Part shown: positions 1 to 6,463 of the stretch, one piece after another
How the letters are laid out: each line of letters opens with the position of its first letter
How positions within the stretch are numbered: position 1 is the first letter of the stretch
NCBI GenBank assembly: GCA_016744555.1
Contig: JADGED010000094.1
Span: forward strand, 1-9,120
DNA: 9,120 nt
Reading direction: 5' to 3'
Source: Desulfuromonadaceae bacterium
Lineage (GTDB): Bacteria; Desulfobacterota; Desulfuromonadia; Desulfuromonadales; Geopsychrobacteraceae
The notes under the pieces: generated by a model
What the model was told of the DNA's origin: nothing
What the model saw: only the letters and a program-made list of their open reading frames with translations
Database searches by the model: none
Program-made: the position numbers and the translations under genes

Positions 1-1
1 G

Positions 2-29
2 ATTATATGCTGTAAATTACAGCAATCAA
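2..29 (-). promoter_or_regulatory. Leftward sigma-70 promoter with a palindrome in its spacer
   Basis: On the minus strand a perfect -10 TATAAT (2-7) lies 16 bp behind a -35-like TTGATT (24-29). The spacer is almost exactly filled by the palindrome GCTGTAAATTACAGC (9-23: 7-bp arms, one central base). A second possible -35, a perfect TTGACA, lies at 41-46, but it pairs only with TGTAAT at a long 19-bp spacing. The promoter would drive a gene beyond the left edge, read in the same direction as mdh. An operator between -35 and -10 usually means repression, or MerR-like activation. The regulator cannot be named. From memory, 2-oxoglutarate:ferredoxin oxidoreductase genes follow mdh in Geobacter, so they are the first candidate target (unverified). 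Confidence 0.5.
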
Positions 30-184
30 ACATCGTTATCTGTCAAACGCGACCTCATATAGCACTATCTGCATGTGCAATGCAAGCGCATATGCCGCAA
101 CTGACAAATTAAAATAAAAGTTATTTAGCTTTAATAAAAAGTCATTGTTTAGGATAAAAAAATATTATCCCATTGTAGACGCAC
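30..184. other. AT-rich intergenic stretch, no gene seen
   Basis: No open frame with a plausible ribosome site is visible here. The stretch holds a GCA/TGC-rich cluster around 71-98, which includes the short palindromes TGCAATGCA (76-84) and GCATATGC (88-95). It is followed by an AT-rich block with a weak 6-bp inverted repeat GGATAA...TTATCC (152-170). It probably forms the upstream region of the leftward promoter at the window edge. Confidence 0.4.
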
Positions 185-214
185 AACAAGGGCAATGTCG
201 CCATTGCCCTTGTT
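185..214 (-). terminator. Stem-loop 3' of mdh (terminator or mRNA 3' barrier)
   Basis: A perfect 13-bp stem (AACAAGGGCAATG against CATTGCCCTTGTT) closes a 4-base loop. In the minus-strand RNA the loop reads GCGA, a stable GNRA tetraloop. It begins about 30 nt after the mdh stop codon. There is no real U-tract after the stem on either strand, so it may terminate inefficiently, or it may act as a 3'-end stabiliser or nuclease barrier for the icd-mdh message. Confidence 0.6.
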
Positions 215-243
215 ATGTACTTAGACTAACAATCTAGCCGTGA

Positions 244-1233
244 TTAGCTGTTTAGAACGTCAGCCAAGTCAGGGAGGATAGATGGAAGCTCATCAATTAG
301 ACCTTTTACTGCGGCAACTGAATTGTCAAACAATGCTTGTTCTGTAGCATCAAGTTCAAATTCGATAATGCTTTCAACTCCAGCAGTACCAAGAACACAA
401 GGTACACCAACATAGTAGTTGTCAACACCGAACTCACCTGTAAGCAGAGCACAAACAGGAAGAACCCGCTTTTGGTCACGCAAGATAGCTTCAGCCATTG
501 CGATTGCAGAAGAAGCTGGGCTATAGAAAGCAGAACCGTTACCTAGCAACTTAACAACTTCGCCACCGGCAGCTTTAGTACGCTCAACCATTGCAGTCAT
601 AACTTCTTGAGCTTTTTCTTCGCTACCATACTTACGTACCAATTGCTCCATTACTGGAACACCGTTAACGTTTGCATAGCGCACGATTGGAACCATAGTG
701 TCACCGTGACCACCAAGAACCATAGCGTTTACGTCGCGTACAGAAACACCAAGTTCCCAAGCGATGAAAGAACAGAAACGGTTTGAATCAAGAACACCAG
801 CTTGACCAATTACACGCTCTGGTGGGAAGCCAGTAACCTTCTGACACAAAGTAACCATAGCATCAAGTGGGTTAGAGATGATGATAACGATTGAATCAGG
901 GGCAAACTCCTTGATTCCTTCACTAACTTGACTCATGATCTTAGCGTTAACGCCAAGAAGATCATCACGGCTCATACCAGGCTTACGTGGTAGACCAGCA
1001 GTAACGATAACAATATCAGAACCAGCGATATCAGCGTAGCTGTTAGCACCCTTGAGATCTACGTCAAAGCTGTCAACACGAGCAACTTCAGCGATATCAA
1101 GCATTTTACCTTGTGGCATTCCTTCAACAATATCGAACAGAACAACATCACCAAGCTCACGTAGTGCACAAAGTTGAGCCAGAACGCCACCAATCTGTCC
1201 ACCACCGATCAACGAAATTTTAGGTCTTGCCAT
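244..1233 (-). CDS. mdh: Malate dehydrogenase (NAD-dependent, LDH-like type)
   Basis: This enzyme interconverts (S)-malate and oxaloacetate with NAD in the cytosolic TCA cycle. The 329-aa protein is slightly longer than the usual 310-320 aa. The Rossmann motif G10-x-G12-x-x-G15 ends the first strand, and Asp34 after the second strand fits NAD rather than NADP binding. Substrate-loop arginines sit in LPRKPGMSRDDL (Arg83, Arg89). Asn121 (SNPLD), Asp149 and Arg152 (VLDSNR), and His176 (GGHGD) supply the catalytic Asp-His pair and the carboxylate-binding arginine. The absence of cytosolic eukaryote-type features places it with the LDH-like MDH group (assignment by family knowledge). The ATG start has an AAGGAG ribosome site 7 nt upstream (1241-1246). 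It lies 77 bp behind icd, with a hairpin and U-tract between them but no obvious promoter, so it is probably expressed by read-through from icd. Confidence 0.97.
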   Translation of the reverse strand: MARPKISLIGGGQIGGVLAQLCALRELGDVVLFDIVEGMPQGKMLDIAEVARVDSFDVDLKGANSYADIAGSDIVIVTAGLPRKPGMSRDDLLGVNAKIMSQVSEGIKEFAPDSIVIIISNPLDAMVTLCQKVTGFPPERVIGQAGVLDSNRFCSFIAWELGVSVRDVNAMVLGGHGDTMVPIVRYANVNGVPVMEQLVRKYGSEEKAQEVMTAMVERTKAAGGEVVKLLGNGSAFYSPASSAIAMAEAILRDQKRVLPVCALLTGEFGVDNYYVGVPCVLGTAGVESIIEFELDATEQALFDNSVAAVKGLIDELPSILPDLADVLNS

Positions 1234-1253
1234 TGTCTCTCTCCTTATCTAGG

Positions 1254-1294
1254 AAAATAAAATAGAGTTGGGATAACATAAGTTACCCCAACTC
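1254..1294 (-). terminator. Hairpin with U-tract between icd and mdh (attenuator-like)
   Basis: The minus-strand RNA forms a 13-bp stem (1265-1277 with 1282-1294) around the 4-base loop UUAU. One pair is a G-U wobble, which would be an A-C mismatch on the other strand, so the structure suits icd-to-mdh transcription. It is followed directly by a U-rich run with two As (1254-1264). It starts 16 nt after the icd stop and ends about 20 nt before the mdh start codon. No room is left for a full promoter after it, so partial termination with read-through into mdh is the likely role. Confidence 0.65.
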
Positions 1295-1310
1295 AGCTTA
1301 AGTACCTTAC

Positions 1311-3533
1311 TTACATTGCATCAATAATTGCATTAAAGGTTGCGCTTGGGCGCATAGCAGCTGCAGCCTTAGCAGGGTCAAACTTGAAGTAACCACCGCA
1401 ATCAGCCGGAGCACCCTGACAATCGATAAATTCAGCATCGATCTTATCAACGCTCTTCTCGATCTCAGCAGCAACCGCAGCAAAACGTGCCTTCATTGCA
1501 GCGTCCTTGTCCTGAGCGGCCAAAGCCTGTGCCCAGTACAATGCGAGGTAGAAGCTACCACCACGGTTATCAATTTCTTTAACCTTACGAGATGGTAGTT
1601 TTTGGTTCTCAAGATAACCACTGATACCAATATCAAGAGTCTCAGCCAAGATAGCAGCTTTAGGGTTATTGTCAGCAGCGGCAGCTTGCTCCAAAGATGG
1701 AACCAGCGCACAGTACTCACCAAGTGAATCCCAGCGGATGTGACCTTCTTTGAGGAACTGCTCAACGTGCTTTGGAGCAGAACCGCCAGCACCAGTCTCA
1801 AACAGACCGCCACCTTCGATCAAAGGAACAATCGAGAGCATCCGAGCTGAAGTACCAAGCTCAAGAATTGGGAACAAGTCAGTTAGGTAGTCCCGCAAAA
1901 CATTACCAGTAACAGCGATAGCATTCTTGCCGTCACGAACTAATTTAAGGGAGAACTTCATTGCCGCAACCGGATCCATGATCTGGATATCAAGACCAGC
2001 AGTATCAAACTCTGGTAGATACTTATTAACCTTAGCGATGATCTGCTGATCATGACCACGTTTCTCGTCGAGCCAGAATACACATGGCTCACCAGATGCT
2101 TTAGCACGGTTTACAGCAAGTTTGACCCAGTCTTTGATTGGAATGTCTTTAGCCTGGCTAGAACGGTAAATATCACCAGTGGAAACCGGCTGATCCATCA
2201 GAACAGTACCAGCAGAGTTGACAACTTGGAAGTTACCTGCGGAAGGGGCCTCAAAAGTCTTGTCGTGTGAACCGTACTCTTCAGCTTTTTGCGCCATCAA
2301 ACCAACATTAGCAACACTACCCATGGTAGCTGGGTTGAATTGACCGTTTTTGTTAGCATCTTCACAGATCTCACGGTACATGGTGGCATAGCAGCGATCA
2401 GGAACCATAGCGATGGTGTCCTGAAGCTCGTCAGCCAAGTTCCACATGCAACCACCGTCACGAACAACGTTCGGCATGGAAGCATCAACTATAACGTCAT
2501 TAGGTACGTGAAGGTTGGTAATGTTTTTGCGAGAGTCAACCATAGCAAGAGCAGCTTGACCTTCGTAGCAAGCATTGATATCTGCTTCGATCTCAGCTTT
2601 TTTATCTGCAGAAAGCTTGTCGAGCTTATTAAGGATGTCACCCATACCGAGGTTCGGGTTGGCACCGATAGAAGCTAAAGTGTCAGCATGCTTATTGAGA
2701 GCAGACTTGAAGTAGACTTTAACAGCATGGCCGAACATGATCGGATCAGAGATCTTCATCATGGTTGCTTTAAGGTGCAAGGAGAGAAGAACACCCTTCT
2801 CTTTTGCTTCTTCTGCGGTCTTAGCATAGAATGCCTGAAGTTCAGCAACTTTCATTACTGAGCTATCGAAAACTTCGCCAGCCTGCAAGGCAACCTCTTT
2901 TTTAACTTCAACATTACCAGCGGCATCTACAAATTGAATTTTAACAGTGTCAGCAGCGTCCATAGTTACTGATTGCTCAGTCTCGTAGAAATCGCCACCA
3001 TCCATGTGAGCAACACGGCACTGAGAAGTACCTGGAGCTGGCCAGTCCTTCATCATCCGGTGTGGATTTTTTTGCGCAAAAGCCTTAACGGAAGCAGCTG
3101 CACGACGATCAGAGTTACCTTCACGTAGAACCGGGTTAACCGCAGAACCGAGACACTTTGAGTAACGTACCTGAAGCTCTTTGTCCGCATCAGTAGTTGC
3201 TTCTTCTGGATAAGTTGGAACGTCATAGCCCTTTTCCTGCAGCTCGGCAATAGCGTCCTGCAGCTGTGGGATTGAAGCACTGATGTTAGGCAGCTTAACA
3301 ACGTTAGCTTCCGGCTTAACAACAAGCTCGCCCAGTTCGGACAAGTAATCAGCAACCTTCTGCTCTTCAGTTAAGTTTTCCGGGAAGTTTGCGAGGATAC
3401 GCCCAGACAATGAAATGTCCTTAGTCTCTACATCAACGCCAGTATCCTTACAGAAAGCCTGGACGATTGGTAAAAAAGCGTAAGTCGCTAACGCTGGTGC
3501 TTCATCAATTTCGGACCAAATAATCTTTGCCAT
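1311..3533 (-). CDS. icd: Isocitrate dehydrogenase, monomeric NADP-dependent type
   Basis: The enzyme performs oxidative decarboxylation of isocitrate to 2-oxoglutarate with NADP in the cytosolic TCA cycle. At 740 aa it is full length for the monomeric IDH family, which is unrelated in size to the ~45-kDa dimeric enzyme. Residues known from the Azotobacter vinelandii enzyme are all present. The isocitrate loop is LGSAVNPVLREGNSDRR (Ser130, Asn133, Arg137, Arg143). Lys255, Asp350, Tyr420, Arg547, Asp548 and Asp552 form the catalytic and metal site. Lys588, His589, Arg600 and Arg649 match the NADP 2'-phosphate contacts, so NADP specificity is expected. The ATG start is preceded by AAGGAG (3543-3548) 9 nt upstream. 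The gene has its own upstream control region, insulated from aspS and the lipoprotein gene by a terminator, and is followed by mdh. No truncation or frameshift is seen. Confidence 0.97.
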   Translation of the reverse strand: MAKIIWSEIDEAPALATYAFLPIVQAFCKDTGVDVETKDISLSGRILANFPENLTEEQKVADYLSELGELVVKPEANVVKLPNISASIPQLQDAIAELQEKGYDVPTYPEEATTDADKELQVRYSKCLGSAVNPVLREGNSDRRAAASVKAFAQKNPHRMMKDWPAPGTSQCRVAHMDGGDFYETEQSVTMDAADTVKIQFVDAAGNVEVKKEVALQAGEVFDSSVMKVAELQAFYAKTAEEAKEKGVLLSLHLKATMMKISDPIMFGHAVKVYFKSALNKHADTLASIGANPNLGMGDILNKLDKLSADKKAEIEADINACYEGQAALAMVDSRKNITNLHVPNDVIVDASMPNVVRDGGCMWNLADELQDTIAMVPDRCYATMYREICEDANKNGQFNPATMGSVANVGLMAQKAEEYGSHDKTFEAPSAGNFQVVNSAGTVLMDQPVSTGDIYRSSQAKDIPIKDWVKLAVNRAKASGEPCVFWLDEKRGHDQQIIAKVNKYLPEFDTAGLDIQIMDPVAAMKFSLKLVRDGKNAIAVTGNVLRDYLTDLFPILELGTSARMLSIVPLIEGGGLFETGAGGSAPKHVEQFLKEGHIRWDSLGEYCALVPSLEQAAAADNNPKAAILAETLDIGISGYLENQKLPSRKVKEIDNRGGSFYLALYWAQALAAQDKDAAMKARFAAVAAEIEKSVDKIDAEFIDCQGAPADCGGYFKFDPAKAAAAMRPSATFNAIIDAM

Positions 3534-3584
3534 GTTCTTTGTCTCCTTAGAAATTTAATGCCAATACTTACCATTCAAGTCGCA

Positions 3585-3599
3585 TATAACTATGTTATA
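3585..3599. promoter_or_regulatory. Palindrome in the icd leader
   Basis: TATAACTATGTTATA has perfect 6-bp arms and a 3-base centre. It lies between the predicted icd transcription start and the ribosome site, with its centre 43 bp from that of the larger palindrome over the promoter. That is about four helical turns, which would suit a second operator on the same DNA face. It could also be a chance AT-rich palindrome. Confidence 0.3.
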
Positions 3600-3626
3600 G
3601 GCTGGGAATTCTGCACTTCTTAAGCG

Positions 3627-3643
3627 TTGTATACAGTATACAA
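3627..3643. promoter_or_regulatory. 17-bp palindromic operator over the icd -10
   Basis: TTGTATACAGTATACAA has perfect 8-bp arms around one central base. It covers the predicted -10 and the start-point region of the icd promoter, where a bound protein would block RNA polymerase. The GTATAC core resembles operators of FadR-type GntR regulators. In Geobacter the repressor HgtR is known to repress central-metabolism genes, but I cannot say from memory whether this sequence matches its site. Confidence 0.55.
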
Positions 3644-3661
3644 ACAGAATGGGAGTGTCAA
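3635..3661 (-). promoter_or_regulatory. Candidate sigma-70 promoter of icd
   Basis: A perfect -35 TTGACA (3656-3661) is followed by the -10-like TATACT (3635-3640) on the minus strand. The 15-bp spacer is short; a 17-bp spacing would give the poorer TACTGT. Transcription would begin near 3628 and give a leader of roughly 95 nt. The -10 lies inside the 17-bp palindrome at 3627-3643. Confidence 0.5.
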
Positions 3662-3749
3662 GAATCTTCGCACTTTAATGTGAAAATATATCAAGGGTAT
3701 TCAACGGTAAGATAAATAGCTGTAATTTAGATGTTTTCTTAAATACAAC
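3662..3749. promoter_or_regulatory. Upstream part of the icd control region, no gene seen
   Basis: This is the middle of the 325-bp gene-free stretch between the lipoprotein gene and icd; no credible ORF was found. It holds GCTGTAATTTA (3719-3729), identical to 11 bases of the palindrome in the left-edge promoter (13-23, minus strand). That raises the possibility of a shared half-site. Confidence 0.3.
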
Positions 3750-3765
3750 TGCAGACAGTGTGCCT
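3750..3765 (-). promoter_or_regulatory. Possible sigma-54 promoter upstream of icd
   Basis: The minus strand reads AGGCACACTGTCTGCA. It matches the sigma-54 (RpoN) consensus TGGCAC-N5-TTGCA at GGCAC and TGCA, with the GG and GC doublets at the required spacing of ten bases between them. It lies after the upstream terminator and points toward icd, predicting a leader of about 205 nt. No enhancer site for an activator was identified. Confidence 0.4.
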
Positions 3766-3786
3766 TTATTAACGACACCAAATATG

Positions 3787-3822
3787 AAAAAGGTTTTGCC
3801 AGCATCATACCGGCAAAACCTT
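3787..3822 (-). terminator. Intrinsic terminator of the aspS-lipoprotein unit
   Basis: The minus-strand RNA forms a 13-bp stem (3790-3802 with 3810-3822) around a 7-base loop. One G-U pair would be a mismatch in the other direction, so the element is oriented for minus-strand transcription. The stem is followed by a U run at 3787-3791. It starts about 36 nt after the lipoprotein stop codon and separates this transcript from the icd control region. Confidence 0.85.
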
Positions 3823-3858
3823 GTTAAAAGAGTATCAAATGGATGCTTTTAAGATTAG

Positions 3859-4548
3859 TTAAAACAGATTTAATTCCATGGCTTCGTGTCGAGCAGCATC
3901 AGCCTCAGCATTAGACTTATCACGGGGGACAATAAAAACCTGTCCGCTAAAAATTTCTTCGGGACTTTTAATTTGATCACGATTTGCCTTGTATATGAGC
4001 GGCCAAAGCAAAGAATCACTATAGACTTCTTTACGGGCGGCTATAGTGGCCAAATTCTCCCCCACCTTAACGACAATCTCATCAACAAGTACCGGTACTT
4101 TCGGAGCTACATCCTGCAGTTTCAATTCAGCTTGTCGTATTTTTTCAAGCTCTTCACGTTGTCGTTGTTGAACAATATTCTTTTGCCGCTGCAGTTCTTC
4201 CTGTTTTAATTCGGCTTGCTTTTTTTTCGCCGCAACACGTTTAGCTTCTAATGCCAACAACTTATTTTTTTCTGCTGTTATCCTAAGTGCTTCATCAGCA
4301 TAGCGGTGAGCTAGTTCAAGAGTTTTGACAGCCTGAGCATAATCCCTATTACTTACTTGTAGTTCGGCTGCCTGCAATGCACTACTCGCAAGCTGATATT
4401 CACCCGGTGCGTGTTGCTCTGCACCTGATGCATATGCACGTGACATCAAGTCTTTAACTTCCGACATACTTTCTACCGGAAGCTTAGCGCAAGCTGACAC
4501 CATGATAAGCAGCAATAAGATTGCCAACAGACGTTTAAACATCTGCAT
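3859..4548 (-). CDS. LysM-domain lipoprotein with DUF4398-like region
   Basis: The product is a predicted outer-membrane lipoprotein that faces the periplasm and probably binds peptidoglycan. The 229-aa protein starts with a short basic n-region and a hydrophobic stretch (residues 7-18) ending in the lipobox V-S-A-C20. The residue after the cysteine is Ala, not Asp, which favours outer-membrane sorting. Residues ~22-92 are Ala-rich helices with the DUF4398 pattern (SGAEQHAPGEYQLASSAL and onwards). Residues ~93-147 are a Lys/Glu/Gln-rich coiled coil. Residues ~159-208 form a LysM domain (VKVGENLATIA...LLWPLIYKANRDQI...GQVFIVPR). The start at Met1 is favoured over Met3 because AGGGA (4557-4561) lies at a proper distance. 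It sits 29 bp behind aspS, with no promoter or terminator between, so the two are probably co-transcribed. Its exact role is unknown; a spacer or anchor in the envelope is inference. Confidence 0.85.
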   Translation of the reverse strand: MQMFKRLLAILLLLIMVSACAKLPVESMSEVKDLMSRAYASGAEQHAPGEYQLASSALQAAELQVSNRDYAQAVKTLELAHRYADEALRITAEKNKLLALEAKRVAAKKKQAELKQEELQRQKNIVQQRQREELEKIRQAELKLQDVAPKVPVLVDEIVVKVGENLATIAARKEVYSDSLLWPLIYKANRDQIKSPEEIFSGQVFIVPRDKSNAEADAARHEAMELNLF

Positions 4549-4577
4549 TATTGTAATCCCTATAGATAAAAAAGGTA

Positions 4578-6365
4578 TTATTTTTGTTTTGACCGTAAAC
4601 GAATACCCAATTCTTGCAACTGCTTCTCATCAACCTCGTTAGGGGCCTCAGATAACAAACATGAAGCTTTCTGGGTTTTAGGGAATGCAATTACGTCACG
4701 AATCGAATCTGAACCAGTCAAAATCATCATCAGACGATCAAGGCCAAACGCAATACCACCGTGTGGTGGAGCTCCAAAGCTTAAAGCATCAAGCAAGAAG
4801 CCAAATTTCTCACGAGCTTCTTCTGCCTCAATCCCCAGCAGTTCAAACATTTTCGATTGAATTCCCTGATCGTGAATACGAATACTACCACCACCGATTT
4901 CAGAACCATTAAGAACGATATCGTATGCTTGCGCACGTGCTTTTCCGGGCTCGGTCTCAAGCAGATCGAAGTCTTCCTCTAATGGAGCCGTAAATGGGTG
5001 GTGAACAGCAACATGACGGCGCTGCTCTTCGTCCCACTCTAACAATGGGAAATCAGTGACCCATACAAACTTGTAATCATCTTTTTTAGCCAGTCCAAGC
5101 TTTTGCCCTAAATGGCCACGCAAACGACCTAATGCTTCGTTAGCAATTCTTGGAGTGTCTGCCATAAATAGCAATAAATCGCCAACTTCAGCCGATAAAG
5201 CTTTGTTCATTTCTGCCAATTCATCGGCAGTAAAAAACTTAGCAATTGGTGACTGCCAACCATCTTCAGTGACCTTGACCCAAGCCAAACCTTTGGCACC
5301 ATAAATTTTAGCGAAATCGGTCAGGTCATCAAGGTCTTTACGAGAGAACGTTGCACAGCCTTTAGCATTAAGTGCCTTAACCAAACCACCGCTAGCGGCA
5401 ACACTGGCAAATACTTTAAATTGTGATCCGGCAACGTTCTTAGTGATGTCAATCAATTCCATACCAAAACGCAAATCTGGATTGTCGACCCCAAATCGAT
5501 CCATCGCTTCAGCGTAAGACAAGCGTGGTAATGGCAACTGTACTTCGGTACCAATAGCCTGCTTGAAAACTTCACCGATCATCCCTTCCATGATGTCCAT
5601 AATCTGGCTACGATTTACAAAACTTAACTCGCAGTCGATTTGGGTAAACTCTGGTTGCCGGTCAGCACGAAGATCTTCGTCACGGAAACATTTTACAATT
5701 TGAAAATAGCGATCAAAACCAGAAACCATCAATAATTGTTTAAATAATTGCGGTGATTGTGGCAAAGCAAAGAAGTTACCAGTATTGACCCGACTTGGAA
5801 CTAAGTAGTCACGTGCCCCTTCTGGAGTACTCTTCGTAAGCACTGGCGTTTCAATTTCGATAAAGCCATTATCATCAAAATAATTCCGCACTGTTTTGGC
5901 TACCAAGTGACGCATCAACAAGTTTTGCTGCAACTTGGTCCGACGTAAGTCGAGAAAGCGATATTTAAGGCGGATATTCTCTGCAACCTCACTAAATTCA
6001 TCAAGCATAAAAGGGAGAGTTTCAGAACGGTTCAGCAATAGAAGTTCGGTGATCTCTATTTCCACCTCACCCGTTTTCATTTTAGAGTTAACTGTACCTT
6101 CTGGGCGGGGCGACACTTTACCACGCGCAGCGATTACAAATTCACTACGAATTTGCTCTGCCTTTTTATGAGAAGCCAAATCACGATCTGGATCGAGAGC
6201 CAGCTGTACAATACCTTCACGGTCACGTAGGTCGATAAAGATCAAACCACCATGATCACGGCGACGCTGCACCCAACCCATGACACAAACTTCCTGACCA
6301 ATATGTTCAGCAGTTAAGTTACCGCAACGATGACTTCTAACCCAATTTCCTAATTTATCGTTCAA
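4578..6365 (-). CDS. aspS: Aspartyl-tRNA synthetase, probably non-discriminating
   Basis: This class II synthetase attaches Asp to tRNA-Asp in the cytosol. At 595 aa it has the normal bacterial length. An OB-fold anticodon-binding domain (~18-110) is followed by motif 1 (FIEIETPVLTKSTPEGARDY, 168-187). Motif 2 follows (FRDEDLRADRQPEFTQID, 227-244), then the bacterial GAD insertion (~290-425) and motif 3 (GIAFGLDRLMMIL, 537-549). In the anticodon domain, RRRDHGG carries His38 and the PEG turn carries Gly90. These match residues linked in Pseudomonas aeruginosa AspRS to tolerance of tRNA-Asn, so the enzyme probably also makes Asp-tRNA-Asn. The start is TTG (6363-6365), 8 nt behind a strong GGAGG site, and no in-frame ATG fits better. 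It has its own promoter downstream of hisS and is followed by the lipoprotein gene. Confidence 0.97.
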   Translation of the reverse strand: MNDKLGNWVRSHRCGNLTAEHIGQEVCVMGWVQRRRDHGGLIFIDLRDREGIVQLALDPDRDLASHKKAEQIRSEFVIAARGKVSPRPEGTVNSKMKTGEVEIEITELLLLNRSETLPFMLDEFSEVAENIRLKYRFLDLRRTKLQQNLLMRHLVAKTVRNYFDDNGFIEIETPVLTKSTPEGARDYLVPSRVNTGNFFALPQSPQLFKQLLMVSGFDRYFQIVKCFRDEDLRADRQPEFTQIDCELSFVNRSQIMDIMEGMIGEVFKQAIGTEVQLPLPRLSYAEAMDRFGVDNPDLRFGMELIDITKNVAGSQFKVFASVAASGGLVKALNAKGCATFSRKDLDDLTDFAKIYGAKGLAWVKVTEDGWQSPIAKFFTADELAEMNKALSAEVGDLLLFMADTPRIANEALGRLRGHLGQKLGLAKKDDYKFVWVTDFPLLEWDEEQRRHVAVHHPFTAPLEEDFDLLETEPGKARAQAYDIVLNGSEIGGGSIRIHDQGIQSKMFELLGIEAEEAREKFGFLLDALSFGAPPHGGIAFGLDRLMMILTGSDSIRDVIAFPKTQKASCLLSEAPNEVDEKQLQELGIRLRSKQK

Positions 6366-6373
6366 GACAAAAT

Positions 6374-6378
6374 CCTCC
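6374..6378 (-). promoter_or_regulatory. Ribosome binding site that fixes the aspS TTG start
   Basis: GGAGG on the minus strand lies 8 nt before the TTG codon at 6363-6365. No in-frame ATG or GTG lies at a suitable distance, and the next candidate (GTG, residue 9) would be too far away. Confidence 0.85.
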
Positions 6379-6419
6379 GAAAGAATACCACTATAAATTT
6401 ATTATTTGCTCAAACAAGC

Positions 6420-6449
6420 ATTATATAAACCACAATCTGTAACGGTCAA
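6420..6449 (-). promoter_or_regulatory. Sigma-70 promoter of aspS
   Basis: TTGACC (6444-6449) and a perfect TATAAT (6420-6425) are separated by 18 bp on the minus strand. They lie in the 98-bp gap just after the hisS stop codon. Transcription would start near 6413 and give a leader of about 50 nt. No terminator separates it from hisS, so aspS may be expressed both from here and by read-through. Confidence 0.75.
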
Positions 6450-6463
6450 GCACAACCATAGCT

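Noticed and set aside
152..170. Inverted repeat GGATAA...TTATCC after mdh
   Set aside because: The stem is only 6 bp and AT-rich, with an A-rich loop; it is unlikely to be a functional hairpin.
1493..1813. 106-codon minus-strand frame overlapping icd in another frame
   Set aside because: It is a frame-shifted reading of icd, low in complexity and with no ribosome site; icd itself is intact here.
2289..2678. 129-codon plus-strand open frame inside icd
   Set aside because: It lies wholly antisense to a full-length enzyme gene with all catalytic residues. It has no domain-like features and is explained as a mirror frame of icd codons.
3534..3626. GEMM-type (c-di-GMP/cGAMP) riboswitch in the icd leader
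   Set aside because: Looked for because of the candidate cGAMP synthase nearby. No GEMM consensus segments or paired helices were seen in this leader or in the other intergenic gaps.
3886..4209. 107-codon plus-strand open frame inside the lipoprotein gene
   Set aside because: It is antisense to a gene with clear lipobox and LysM features. Its hydrophobic and Phe/Leu-rich content is the mirror of Lys/Glu-rich coiled-coil codons.
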